Origin: Nageia nagi
Taxonomy: Eukaryota > Pinophyta
Assembly: GCA_050084985.1 (NCBI GenBank)
Contig: JBITNC010000001.1
Location: 168,950,001-169,014,000 of the forward strand
Reading direction: 5' to 3'
Length of the DNA stretch: 64,000 nt
The notes below the pieces were generated by a model. That model made no database searches. It saw only the letters and a program-made list of their open reading frames with translations, and was not told the DNA's origin. Shown one piece after another: positions 1 to 10,899 of the stretch (its first letter is position 1; the number at the start of each line of letters is the position of its first letter). The position numbers were made by a program, and so were the translations under genes.

Positions 1-1180
1 TGCACACCTTCAGATCCTTTGGGATATGGTTCAATGTGAAATACTATCCAACCTTATAAATCTAGCCAATGGGATTATCTCCATTAAATAAGGGAAAATC
101 TAATTTGGTTGTACATGGAAGAATGAAACCACCTTGTTAGTTTTGAAAATTATGATGATACTCTTATTGATATCTTGACTATCCTAATTGTTGTGAATTG
201 GATGCATTGTTGGTATGACTAAGACTTAGTTGAACACTATCACATTTACTATCAAGGGTCTGTATTTGGGTCTATATTTGTTAGATTTCTACCCTAAATG
301 TACTGATAATTGTATCTACCATTTGTTGGATCATAGTTTGAAAGGTCATCATGGTAGGATCAACTTGTGCTACTATTTAAGATCTTATTTTAGGTGTCAT
401 TTCTAAAAATTGGTATTTTTGAAGCTGATAATTCTAGAAACTACTATTTTTAGAAATTGTTATTTTTAGAAGTGTCCAAAAAAGTGTATGGGTGTAATAT
501 ATCAAAAGGATTAGCTCAAAAAGATGATCACAATGGGCTAGGTCTCCCAATGATGATTTTTGGAAACCTGGACTCTTTTTTTTTTTATATCTATAGGTCT
601 ATCTGCTTTTGTTAAAAACTACTAAAATGGTTTAAATTTTTAGTTATTTAGCTCTAAATTTTTTGCTACCTCTGAACTGTTATTTTTGGTAGCTCTAAAA
701 AATTGCATCTCATACATTTTGCTTACCAAATCAAGGTTTTTTGTGTAAAAGAATGATTCTAGGGTAAGGATTATCTATTCTATAGGCTTGTCTAAACACC
801 CCTCCTATCCAACTTTCGTAAGGAAAGAGGCTACAAAGATGGCTTCTGTGATAAGTAACTTTCCAGTGACACTTTCTGGTGTACTATAGTTTATAAATGA
901 TCAACATAGCTTCTTACCTAGTTTCAGTTTATAGCCTAGATAGTTTTTGATACACCTTTTGGTACATGGAGTCCAATTCTATGTAGGGTTCTATCTGAGG
1001 CTTAGGTATTGGTGTAGAGTTTTTTGCACCTCACTTCACACATAGCTTCATGGGAAAGTATGCTTAACCAAAAATGATAGATCCTCCTGGATATTTTAAA
1101 ACCCTCAATACAAGGTTTCTAGCTTAGACCTCTAAGGATTTTTTTTTTTTGGTTTTCCTATAGTAGAATTGCCCTGGAAG
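1..1180 (-). mobile_element. Element E, decayed leader/internal 5' region
   Basis: This stretch lies just inside a minus-strand LTR and primer binding site, so it should be the leader and possibly the gag start of a retroelement continuing past the left edge. No open frame of useful length survives and I recognise no protein motif. It is AT-rich with short T runs (about 570-581 and 1140-1150). The assignment rests only on its position next to the PBS; it could also contain unrelated insertions. Confidence 0.4.
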
Positions 1181-1194
1181 GAGCTTTGATACCA
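1181..1194 (-). other. Primer binding site of element E (tRNA-Met type)
   Basis: Read on the minus strand this begins TGGTATCAAAGCTC, a near match to the common plant retroelement PBS TGGTATCAGAGC, complementary to the 3' end of initiator tRNA-Met. It lies two bases inside the LTR that ends in CA on the minus strand, which is the normal spacing. It fixes the element's orientation as minus. Confidence 0.7.
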
Positions 1195-1196
1195 GA

Positions 1197-1599
1197 TGTT
1201 ATGATGCTACAATATGAAAAAGGGAAACATTATAAAAATGAGATGAATATGGAATTGAAATAGAAAAATGACAACTATCTATTACAAATAATAGAGCATG
1301 TGCTAGTAATAGAACATGAAATAGCATCAATAAGCAGATAAAGATAGGATTTTACTAAATAGTAATAGAATTATAGGTTGCTTTAAGGGGGATACCTTCT
1401 TTCAACTCCAAAAGGCAAAAAATGATGTTCAAGATGCCTTTCTCCACACACTTCTATCTATTTATAATAAACTAACCCTAACCCTAATAGTAATGCAAAA
1501 ACGAGCCCTACCCTTACAATCGCAATATTATAATATAGGCTGATAATTTAATAAAATACTAATTCTAACACTAAAATGTTAGGATTTGGGATCCTAACA
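1197..1599 (-). repeat. 5' LTR of element E
   Basis: About 403 bp beginning TG and ending CA in both orientations, bounded on the left by a minus-strand PBS. Its right end contains 10-bp inverted arms (1576-1585 and 1591-1600) around a 5-base loop. The partner LTR is outside the window, so the outer boundary at 1599 is inferred from the TG...CA rule and could be slightly off. The target duplication would start at 1600. Confidence 0.6.
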
Positions 1600-2396
1600 T
1601 ATTATATGAATATAATTGTGAGTTCAACATCTTTGAAAGAGGGTGTAGACATCCATGGAAAAATAGTAAGAAGTTTATCATTCACATGTGGTTGTGATAA
1701 TTGTCATGATAGACATGCATATTAATATTAATTATTATTACATCAAAGGTATGTACCACAACAATTGCACCTCATCTTTGGTGTTGGATGGAAGGGATTT
1801 TAGTTAGCATCTACAAGATGATGCAGGAGCATCCTCAGTTAGTTAGGTTATTAGATCCCCGAGTGATGATAGTATAGTTTTGAGGTTCCATTAGCAAATG
1901 TAATTTTCATTTATTCTTGGGGAAGTTATTGTTGTAGGTATGTTCATTATTTCATAGCAATTCTTACCTTTCAAGTTTGATTTGTGTTCTTAGTTTGAGG
2001 TCAAACAAAGTAGTCTATATAATATTTTTGTTTAAGATATTTGTATGTGATAGGTGTAAAAGTGTCTTTATTGTATAGTGGTCTAAACCACTCTTGTTGG
2101 TTATATTTTCATGATCACTGCAATTAGTCTCAATTTGTGGCAACATTTAAGAAAAATTTGAAACTACATAACTTAAATTGAAGTTAACTTCAATTGAAGT
2201 GGACTGCTAATGATATGAATGCATTTTACTTGTATGCTACTCATGCGGGATATTGAATAGAAATTAAGGAAAAAGGGGTGACCATTGGAAGAATAAAAAG
2301 GGGATTCTGTTAAGCCATAATGAGGAAGCATTGAGCTAGCGAGGAGATGGAAAGGCAAAGCATGAGTCTACAGAAATTAAAGGAGCAACGCAAGGT
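1600..2396. other. No recognisable gene; AT-rich retroelement-type DNA
   Basis: Nothing coding is supportable. It holds one striking structure, a perfect 20-bp palindrome at 2176-2195. It may be the upstream part of element D's 5' LTR or an older remnant; the second D LTR is not in the window, so this cannot be decided here. Confidence 0.4.
2176..2195. repeat. Perfect 20-bp palindrome
   Basis: The bases aattgaagtt are followed immediately by their exact reverse complement aacttcaatt, with no spacer. It could form a cruciform or be a dimeric protein site. No gene is adjacent. Confidence 0.85.
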
Positions 2397-2651
2397 TTGT
2401 TGAGGGGCAGTTGCATATCACAAGAAGGGAGAGTACATTATCCTACAAGGGAAAAAAAAAAGCTCCTAGAAGATACCAACATAGCACTTAGCAAAGGTTA
2501 CTTGAACAAGTTTGTGAAAGAGACAACAAAGACTATTTTGTGGCAAGGACGTGATGACAAGAAGACTAGAAAGGAGCACACAGTAGTGAGGAGTAATGAA
2601 AAACATAGAGAGGCAAAGCAAGAAGGACACTCAACAATAGGAGAGAGTTGA
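2397..2651 (+). pseudogene. Short lysine-rich ORF, possible gag remnant
   Basis: An 84-codon open frame, highly charged (many Lys, Arg, Glu), with a segment around residues 25-45 of the type LSKGYLNKFVKE followed by a basic tail. That pattern loosely resembles the region after the zinc knuckle in plant Ty3/gypsy gag proteins. No zinc knuckle is present and no other pol domain adjoins it. It may equally be a chance frame within element D's LTR. I do not assign a function. Confidence 0.2.
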
Positions 2652-3117
2652 TCTATAGAGAAACACTAAAGAAGCTTGATAACTTGTAGCCAACAGACTT
2701 AGAGTAGGGAAACCAGAGGAAGGGCACCGCTATCTCAAATGCCATGGTCAACAATCTTAGAATGTGGGTCAAGATAACAAAGAATAGAATTGTTAGGGAA
2801 AAAATAATAATGTACGATGGAGATAAATACATATGGAGTGAGTAATCTCCTTTTTCCATATATCCTTATTGTATTGGATGTGCTCACTCATTAGTTGAGA
2901 TAGTGTGAGGGAGTTTTGATTGGACAATGTTATCCATAGTGTTTAGTTTAGTAAACAAATAGGGTCTATTATCCTTATGGGAAATTATTTAATGCAGTAT
3001 TTCCAATAGGGGAGTGTTGAGTGTATTTACTGAGATTGTGTTCTATTTCATCTACTAAATTATCAATTTTTAATGCTATTTTATTATTGAGTCCTACACA
3101 TCTTTTTGACTAGGTCA
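2652..3117 (+). repeat. 3' part of element D 5' LTR (start unresolved)
   Basis: The right boundary is set by the terminal CA at 3116-3117, two spacer bases, and a tRNA-Met-type PBS at 3120. The left boundary is unknown because the second LTR of D lies outside the window; the start given here is arbitrary. Confidence 0.45.
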
Positions 3118-3119
3118 GG

Positions 3120-3132
3120 TGGTATCAAAGCC
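3120..3132 (+). other. Primer binding site of element D (tRNA-Met type)
   Basis: TGGTATCAAAGCC follows the LTR end after two bases. It matches the plant initiator tRNA-Met PBS except for one base and gives the plus orientation of D. Confidence 0.75.
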
Positions 3133-3474
3133 TTAAGTTCATTCATGTGGAGTGAATCTATTTATTTTTTTAATTGGAGAAGAGAGGTTATGTTGTGAAT
3201 CATATTTTTGAAGGGTTTATTTAGGTATGTTATTTGTTGAAGGATATAGTGATCTACCAAGAGAAACAATGTTAGATGTTGAGCAATGATAAAATATATA
3301 AGAGGAGAATCCACCAGTCTCATTGGCCAATCCTCCTAAAAGATCCCAAGGAGTAGGGTCCAAAGGAAGAAGACAAAGAGGTGGAGGACTAAGAGTTCCC
3401 CCAAGATAAGGATATGGAATGATAAATAATGCAATTTGTAGTTTTTTCAAATAATACAAGCAAGTAGGCAAAGA

Positions 3475-3633
3475 ATGGAAGCACTCTTGAGAGCTCTTGA
3501 GAATGTAGAGAGGCATGGAGTTCCAAGATTAGGATCAAATTCATCTGAATCATAAGCTAATTCTTCAACAATGGAGGAGGAAGAAGATGGAGACATTCAC
3601 AAAGAAATTTTTTGGATGCATTATCAAGGTTAG
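3475..3633 (+). pseudogene. gag: Element D gag, N-terminal fragment
   Basis: Starting at the ATG at 3475 a frame runs through a leucine/glutamate-rich start and an acidic run (EEEEDGD) to the insertion point of element A, with one TAA stop about 26 codons in. The rest of the same gag resumes at 49822, beginning in a typical gypsy gag motif (KFDLPTYDG). The two parts join across the GTTAG duplication with a one-base frame difference. The assignment depends on that continuity; the fragment has no diagnostic domain of its own. Confidence 0.55.
3629..3633 (+). repeat. Target site duplication of element A, left copy
   Basis: GTTAG immediately before the TG of the left LTR; the identical five bases follow the right LTR at 49817-49821. 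A perfect 5-bp duplication is the normal footprint of LTR element integrase and proves the two LTRs 46 kb apart belong together. Confidence 0.9.
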
Positions 3634-5456
3634 TGTATTCTTTCAAAATTACACTCTAAGTATGGGGTAATATTATAACATTCCTTATTCTTTCATTCTT
3701 TTCAATAAATCTTTCCTAACTCCTGCTTCATCTTTCCCTTTCACATGTATTTAGCTTTTGGTCAAGATTGTGTTAAGTCTAAAGAGTTTCGAGTGTTGTC
3801 AATATCCAAGTATTATTTATATGTGTTAGCCTTAGGTATTTTATTCCAAAAGGTCTAGTTACTATCTAGTGGGTATTATGGAAATACCAAGGAACTATGT
3901 GTATAGAAGAGTCATCATTCATGAAATTTTTGTCCAAGTCATGACTAGGAATAATGTACCATTTTTAGAAGTTATTGTAAATATAAGTTCAGGAGTTGTT
4001 GTAGATATAAGTCCAAGTCATGTCTAGATCTCTAGTAGGTGATATCACAAAACTCATAATTCTTTAGGAGGTCTTGACCCAATAATGAGAATTTGTAGGG
4101 GATGTTGCAAGTTGATCAATTAAAGCTCATCAATTTTTAGTAATGACATCACCATTTTTATGTGAAATCAATGGGTCCCAACATAAGCAATAATGGGCAC
4201 TATGTTATTCAATAGAAGATATTTCATGAAATATTAAATGGAACCCATCGATTTTGAGCGATGATGTCAGAAATTTTAGCTAAAATCAATAGGTCCCAAA
4301 ATAATGAATGGCAAGAAGTACCACACTGGTGGGCATTATCATATTCAACAAAAGATACTACATGAAGATAATCAAATAGAACCTACTAATTTCCAATGAT
4401 GACATCACACCTCCTACCTAAAATCCATGGGTTTTAATAGAAACTTGATTATCATTAGAGCCTGATAAGGAGAAACAAGACCTACCAAATTGATAGAAGA
4501 ATAATGGGTAAGAAGTAACACTTGGGTCCACTTTATCATAAGTGTTTGACCCTCGAGGCTCTGTTAATGTGTCGACTATGACTCATTTCCACATGATAGT
4601 GGTAGTTTCTTCTTAGACTTAAATGATATACTATTTATTACCCCTATTATTCCATACAACTATAAATACAGTGCTAATCATTAATGGTTGCAGAGAAGTA
4701 GATAGCTATCGATAGAGCATAGTGTTGGATCATACCAATCAAGTTACAGATAAGTGCATCTTCAATCAGCTACAAAGCCAAGAGAAAACAATCAATAATA
4801 AATAAAGAAGATTATGACTTAATGAGTAAAATGGATTAGAAATTTTAAATTCCCAAACTATGGCATTGTGGGTTCTTATTTACTATGTAATTTAATATAA
4901 TTATTATATTAATTATAAATAGTTTTCCTTACTATTTTCAATCAAGAGGAGTATTTATGTATATTAATGATAGACAACCACCCAATAGGGTGTGTAAATG
5001 TATACATAGTGGACTATTATAAGTCCAAATGGTTGAACATTCTAGCAATTTTTCTTAAATCTATAAGATGCTTTTGTATATGATAGCATAAGTTGATAAT
5101 GCTTTGCCCTTTGCAATAAGTGGTTTTTTGTTACACTTTGTGAATGTTATGTATGAGATGCTATCTTAAGTTATGGCTATGTATTGTGATTGTGAGACCC
5201 CAAGGGTAAGATAGTTTACTATTCTTAATCTTGGCCATGGATTACAACATGTGCTATAATGCCCAGGCTATTTAGTTTAGTTTTCTTTTAGTTTAATGTA
5301 TTCATCTCTTTCCTATTACTTTTAGCCTTTTATCTCTTTTATATTACTTTCAACCTTTACAATAGATAGGAACTGGCCTACAAATCAGAGATTGAGCAAA
5401 AAACCAACACAAGCACATTCCCACTATCTTCTACTCTTTCAAGGATCCTACTATTG
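3634..5456 (+). repeat. Element A left LTR, first part
   Basis: Collinear with 47937-49740. It contains motifs TGACATCA/TGATGTCA near 4143, 4264 and 4400, repeated in the right LTR, and a TATA-like TATAAATA at 4661. The LTR is interrupted after 5456 by the copia element and resumes at 13688. Its two parts sum to about 1881 bp, against 1880 bp for the right LTR. Confidence 0.85.
4661..4668 (+). promoter_or_regulatory. TATA box candidate in element A left LTR
   Basis: TATAAATA about 1 kb into the LTR. The equivalent place in the right LTR (about 48963) reads tcaaaaata and has lost it. Position in the LTR and sequence fit a Pol II TATA box; transcription is not shown. Confidence 0.45.
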
Positions 5457-5517
5457 TGTTGGAATGTATAATGCATTATTGTAAAGGTTTACATTAATCC
5501 TCTTTATAAATTCACTA

Positions 5518-5550
5518 ATACTTAAGGGTATCATTAGATACCTTAAGTAT
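5518..5550. repeat. Inverted repeat (hairpin) in copia LTR
   Basis: Arms atacttaagg-gtatc and gataccttaagtat pair over about 14 bp with one bulged G and a short loop. The second LTR has the same structure at 13241-13273, with one base changed near the loop. It lies upstream of the TATA box, so it is either U3 DNA or a folded RNA in 3'-end transcripts. Confidence 0.7.
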
Positions 5551-5677
5551 TTAAGTGAATATGATAATGTAACTTGTCCTACACTCCATGTCATGAGCAT
5601 GCCCCTTGGGTAAAAGGGAGTTGCATGTCCTATCTTTGTACATTGGGTAAAAGGTTGGTCCAAAGAGGGATTTTGGC

Positions 5678-5686
5678 CTATAAATA
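5678..5686 (+). promoter_or_regulatory. TATA box of copia LTR
   Basis: CTATAAATA; the second LTR carries CTATAAATAG at 13401. Conservation in both LTRs and position in the second quarter of the LTR fit the element's core promoter. Confidence 0.65.
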
Positions 5687-5961
5687 TAAGGTTCCCTCTT
5701 TGTGATTACACACCAATTTGTGGAGTAGAGATATGCTATAGGATATTATTTAGGAGATGAGTTTAGGATATTTGTAAGAGATTCATATTTGTGAATGAAG
5801 TGAGATCTAGTTAGTGGATGTACTCCTAGTTGGAGGAACCATTTTACATCTTGAGTTATCTTTGTGAGATTGTCTTATTTGATTTATTTAGATGTGAGAT
5901 TGAGCTTTCATGAGATCTTGGTAGTATAGGGTTGTTTACGTTATATTTCAAACCCTTCATT

Positions 5962-5976
5962 TGGTATCAGAGCTCC
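5962..5976 (+). other. Copia primer binding site (tRNA-Met)
   Basis: TGGTATCAGAGCTCC, an exact match to the usual plant copia PBS complementary to initiator tRNA-Met, two bases after the LTR end. Confidence 0.92.
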
Positions 5977-8560
5977 TTGGAGGCTCCTCTACACATCCTT
6001 GGTGTTGAGGCTCTTCTTCTACAACTTGGTGAACTTCATTCATTTTTACACCTCACTCCTTCATTGTTGAGGTAAAACTAACAAAAGGTATAATTACCTT
6101 CTTTATTTCATTTTATATTATTTCATTAATGATACTAACATACCTTGTGACATATGTTAGTTTATTTTGTTATAAACTATGGTTGAAATAGTGTTATGAT
6201 GTATTTTTTTTTTTTTACTAACTTCTTGTGTTAAATGCAATTTTTTTAAATTGCTTAACATATTGTTATTTTTATACTAAGGAGGTTAGTATATGAAAAT
6301 TACAACCTTTTATATAAGTTATTCATTGTTCAATAATAGAGAAAACTCTTAACCTACTTTTATATATAAATTTTTTTTTATCATATACAAGTTAGAGTTT
6401 CTTTTCCAATAATGAAATTTTTTCTATTTTTAAAATATATTATATTATTATAGTTAAATGTTAGTATTAAAAAAAGGGTGGGGGAGAAGAAGCCATTATG
6501 ATTTCTATTCAAAATCAATTTTCTTTTTAGTTAAAACATTTTTTTTAAATAACAGTGGAAATATTTTGATTGTTTTCTCAAAGTTTTGGGTGGCATTTTC
6601 CAACCCATGATGAAGGGAGGGGGATGTTTTTCACCTCAATGCTAGGCCGAGGGTCTCTTTGCCATTTCCTATCTCCTCCTCCCTACATGCATAGTAAATT
6701 GGAGCCCTTTTTTATGATTCAGATGCTCCTCTATGTTTGGCCAGTCTGTTGCTCCTCTACTATGTGTGTGTATCCTCAGGGCATCATGTTCTTCAACCCC
6801 TCAACCCTCTTTATTGCATCCTCAACCACTCTCTATGATTATTCCTCTATCCTTGCCCTTGCATGGTCTTTTACTTGTTGTTCAGGTTGTGACCTACACT
6901 CTTATCCTCCATACAAAATTTGCACTCTGATGGCTTGCCTCTTTCTTGGCTCCCCTCCATGGGTGCCTCTTGGTACTATGCAATCCTTTGTAGCACCTCT
7001 CTCCCTAGTGTAGACCCCCCTCTTACCCTCACGTGGTCTTATTTCCATTGTTTATTGCAAAAATTTTTGATTTCCCAACCAAATGTTGCATACAAGTTTC
7101 CTTTTACATTTAATTCTTGCAAGAATTAAATGAGTTTTTTTAAATACATTAAATGAGTATTTTTTAGTTGAGTATGGATCACTTTTCTTTCTCATTTAAT
7201 TCTTATAGGAATTATGGTAAATAAATTATGACCTATTTAATGCTTTTCATCATTCCTTTTTTATATTTTAAAGGTATTTCTTTTATCTTTAAAAAGGAGG
7301 AATTTTTTATATATACTTACAAGTAAATTTCTTTTAATCATGCGATCATTTATTAAAAGTGATAAACCTTGTTCATTAGTTAAATTTGTTTCCTAAGGTT
7401 TTTTTAAAAAAATGCAATGATATAATTGAAAAGAATATTTGTTGTGCTTACCTTTTAGGTATTACTTACTTAAGTAAAAGTGGTAACTCTTTAATGGTGA
7501 ACTTTGCAATTTTTTAGAATAGTGGTAATTGTTTACTTTAAACATGGTATCAACTTTTATAAATACTTAGGTATTTTTTTTTACATGCATACTATACCTT
7601 TTAATGCTATCATGTTTAAAGTATAAAGGGGGAAATATGTATTAATGAATGCATCTTGCTTAAAAGATCTATTTTAAGTAATAAGGGGGAATGTTTTGGA
7701 TATTTTTTACTTAAAATATTTATAAAATGATGCATGTATAGGAATGATGCATTTTTTACCTTATGCAAAGTTAATGAATGGTACATGCTTCTTACTTAAT
7801 TTTTTTTTAAGTAATAGAATAATGCATGCTTACTTAAATTTTTAAGCTATGGAATGATGCATGTTTATTACTTAAATTATTAAGTTATGATGCATTTTAC
7901 TTCCTTATGCAACAATGGAATTGATTTGTACAAATAGGGAATGATGTAAAGATGTCCTTTAGGGGTTTGTAAACAAAACCCATTAGACTCTTAGGTTTCA
8001 ATTTTCAATTACCCCTAAATCCTCTATTGGTCTGGATATAACTCTAATAGGTGGATAGACATGTGTGTAGTGATACCACATTTCACACGTCCATTTAGGA
8101 ATTATCATGATAACCTAAGAGGATAACTTGAAACCTAATCAAGATTAATAATGTGTTCAATCCAATATACATAATAACCTTGGAAAATAGTAGGTACTTC
8201 TCCTTGTGAGAGTATGATATTGGTCAAGGCAAACTAGTTGAGGATTAGTAGTACTTGGGCTTCACCTTGAGAGAATCCAGGTGAAGGCCTAATTTTAGAC
8301 GAGAAAATAAGCCTCAATAATATCACTTTACATCTATGGTTCTTAGTGATGAAAAAAGTGTTTGGATACATGGGATGTACATTTGAGTTGTAAACATCTG
8401 CTCTTATGAAACAAATCAAGCATGTCCTTGTTGTTAAATTTAACATGTATTATTTACTTATATTAAAAATAAACATGTAATGTTGTTTTTCGAACCATAT
8501 TCTTATTATTTTATCACATTCTTATGTATCAAATGGGAGACACATTGTTACCCAAACACA
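5977..8560 (+). other. Copia leader, unusually long, non-coding
   Basis: About 2.6 kb between PBS and gag, much longer than the usual few hundred bases. It has AT-rich stretches (6080-6560, 7130-7900), a C/T-rich island at about 6590-7060 that happens to hold a 147-codon frame, and a run of degenerate repeats around atgatgcatg (7680-7920). I see no domain in the island frame; its composition suggests an insertion or captured DNA. Confidence 0.5.
7680..7920 (+). repeat. Degenerate short repeats around atgatgcatg/acttaaa
   Basis: The words aatgatgcat and ttacttaaat recur at irregular spacing (for example near 7727, 7745, 7831, 7856 and 7890). It looks like a decayed tandem repeat in the copia leader. 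Confidence 0.45.
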
Positions 8561-9480
8561 TTCTTTATGATTCCAACTTTGGTATTTGAGAACCTTAGAT
8601 GAAAGCTAAATTATAGGCAAGGAAGTTTTGGCAAATAGTGAATGAAAACCTTGTTGCTCCTACAAATGAGAAGACACTTGAGGCTTACAAAATGAAGAAT
8701 GAGTTGGCAACCTCCATAATTTTTTATGTAGTTTCAAATGATGTGTTTCTGATGATTTTGACTTCAACCTCGGCAAAGGAAGCTTGGGATAAGCTTGAGA
8801 AAATTTACCTTGGATCTAAGTTTTCTAAATAGTTTACCATTCTCCAAAATTTGCTTCAATCTCATCAAGGGGAAGATGAAAATGTCACCATCTACTTGAA
8901 CAAAATCATTGATCTTAAGATCCAACTTATTACTTATGGATGTAATTAGATCAATGATGAGTTCATGATCTTCATCATTCTCCAAAGCCTTTTGTCAAAG
9001 TTTGGTAACTTTGTGATGGTAATTGAAACTAGGCTTGATGAAGAAGAAGAAGTCTTCTCTCTTGAGAACCTTTCTAGGCTCCTTCTGAAGCATGAGTAAA
9101 CTCTTAACAAAAAGGTATTGATCTCTTTTTCAATGAAAAATAATATTGCTCTAAGAGCAACCAAAAATATTTTTAAGAAGAAGTTCAATCATCATAAAAA
9201 ATCTTATCCTTCTTCCTCCAAAAGGTTTGAGAAAATGGGCAACCATGATAACAACAAAAATCATAGAAATAATGGCAAAAATAACTACTTCAAGCAAAGA
9301 TATGGAAAAGGTAGGAAAAATAAACCAAATCCCAAGGTGAAGTTTGATGGAAATTATAAATTTTGTGGTATCCATGGTCACAAAGAATTTGATTGCTACA
9401 AAAAGAAAAGAGAGGAAAAGAACAAGGGCAATGGAAATGTAAAGAACTTCAAAGGGAAGAAGAATATAAAAGCTAGATTT
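8560..9480 (+). pseudogene. gag: Copia gag with zinc knuckle
   Basis: Forms the nucleocapsid core of copia particles. The frame from about 8638 has the plant gag (UBN2-type) signature: ...TSAKEAWDKLEKIY, then a stop, then LLQSHQGEDENV and a segment ending LSRLLLKHE. A basic, Asn/Lys-rich tail follows from 9118, with the zinc knuckle region KFCGIHGHKEFDC at about 9358-9396. The first knuckle cysteine reads Tyr (TAT for TGT, a G-to-A change), so zinc binding is probably lost. At least three in-frame stops are present. The frame continues into protease. Confidence 0.8.
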
Positions 9481-9499
9481 ATTATTGCACTCTACTCCA

Positions 9500-9710
9500 T
9501 GAATCATACTTTTTTGATTGATTGGATTGTTGATTCTAGTTGCACTAATCACCTATGCTTTGAAAAAAATAAGTTTAAAATTTTTCATAAGTATAGAAAA
9601 AATGCAGTTGTGATAGGTGATAACTCTATCCATGAAGTCCAAGGAATTAGAAGTGTGTTGATTCATATGAATGTTCTTGAAAATATGCTCTATGTTCTAA
9701 GCTAAGGATG
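9500..9710 (+). pseudogene. Copia aspartic protease
   Basis: Would cleave the gag-pol polyprotein. The active-site region reads WIVDSSCTNHLC at about 9523-9558, matching the family pattern WIVDSGC.NH but with Gly changed to Ser (G-to-A), which should inactivate it. It continues through a segment resembling VIGDNS...V.GI.SV and ends LENMLYVLS before a stop at 9705. It is in the same frame as the zinc knuckle. Confidence 0.8.
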
Positions 9711-9829
9711 AACCTTCTCTCCATGATCCAAGTTGCAAGAAAATGATACTTATTTGAGTTTGACTCACAATCCTAGTGCATTAAGAAAGGACTTACCACG
9801 TTGGTGAAAGGATAAGTAAAAGATGATCT

Positions 9830-10660
9830 CTACATTATGGATCAAGTTCCGATAAAGATGTGTCTTACTACAAATATGTGTTCTAGATGTAATCTTTGGC
9901 ACCAATATTTAAGGAACCTTAGACACAAGTGTATTCAAGTCATGAAAGACCAAGAACTTGTGAAAGGTTTGCCTTTAATTTCACCTTCAATTGGTCTTTA
10001 TGAGAAGTGCATCCTTGGCAAGATGAATAGGTAAAGGTTCGAAAAAGATAAGGTAACAAAAGCATCTCAACCTCTTCAACTTTTGCATTTAGATTTGATA
10101 GGTCCATTTCAAACTAAGTCATTTAGAGGAGCATCTTACATCTTGACCTTCATCGATGATTTCAGTAGAATGACATGTGGCTATCTTCTTGAACACAAGG
10201 ATAAGGCCTTAGTTGAAAATCAAAGCAACCTTAAAAGCAAGATGTTAAGATCAGATAATAGAGAACAATATAATAGCAATAATTTAAATGCTTATTGTGC
10301 TAAGTATGGAATCAAGAGGTAGTTTACGATTCCTTACACTCCTTAGTAGAATGGTGTTGTCAAAAGGAAAAATAGGATAATTATGGAGATGCCTAGATGC
10401 ATGTTGGGTAATTTTCTTAATTTCTTGTAGGGTGAAGTTGTGAGCACTACTATTTACATCTTAAATAGGTGTCCCATAAAATTCATTCAAGGTAAAACTC
10501 CTTTTGAGGTTTGATCAAGAAGAAAACCTAACATTTCTCACCTTAGGGTGTTTAGTTGTGAAGCATTCTCCTACATTATTTCTAAAAAACAAAAGTTAGA
10601 AAAAAGAGCTAAAAAATGCATCTTTGTGGGTTATGACAGTCAGCATTGATAATACAAGCT
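9830..10660 (+). pseudogene. Copia integrase
   Basis: Inserts the cDNA. The HHCC zinc domain is visible (LWHQYL..LRHK ... CILGK) at about 9895-10025. The core follows with HLDLIGPF at 10085 (first catalytic Asp), then IDDFSRM, then RSDN (second Asp) at 10252, then NGVVKRKN where the catalytic Glu has become Lys (G-to-A). About ten residues between EHKDK and ALVENQ are missing relative to the family, in frame. Several stops (10021, 10318, 10342) break it. The tail runs to KCIFVGYDS near 10640. Confidence 0.82.
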
Positions 10661-10899
10661 CTACTCTCCATCCTACAAAGGAGTGTTCATTTCTAGGGAT
10701 GTAAAGATCAATGAACTTCCCAAAGAATCTACTTCTAATGAGGATGTTGATGATCTAGATGACTCATCAGTTACATCTAGGTAGTTGGATATTGATGTAG
10801 ATAAGTCATCTCAGGAGCAAAATTCTCTAACACAAGGGGTAACAAGGAGCATGACCTTGAACAAATCTTTATTTGCTAATATTGATAATAAGCATGAGC
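10661..10899 (+). pseudogene. Copia integrase-RT linker
   Basis: A hydrophilic, Ser/Asp-rich stretch (NEDVDDLDDSS) links integrase to RT, as in other copia polyproteins. It has no recognisable domain. Confidence 0.55.

Larger units (their letters stand above)
5457..5959 (+). repeat. Copia 5' LTR
   Basis: Begins TGTTGGAATG and ends CTTCA, directly followed by the PBS. A TATA box (CTATAAATA, 5678-5686) and a near-perfect hairpin (5518-5550) lie inside. It aligns end to end with 13180-13682 with scattered substitutions and a short mismatched block near 5625, so insertion is not recent. Confidence 0.93.

Noticed and set aside
1470-1490. Telomere-like ctaaccctaaccctaa
   Set aside because: Only about two units, inside the LTR of element E, so not a telomere or interstitial telomeric array.
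6570-7013. 147-codon ORF in the copia leader
   Set aside because: Composition effect of a C/T-rich island; no domain, no start context and no conservation that I can see.
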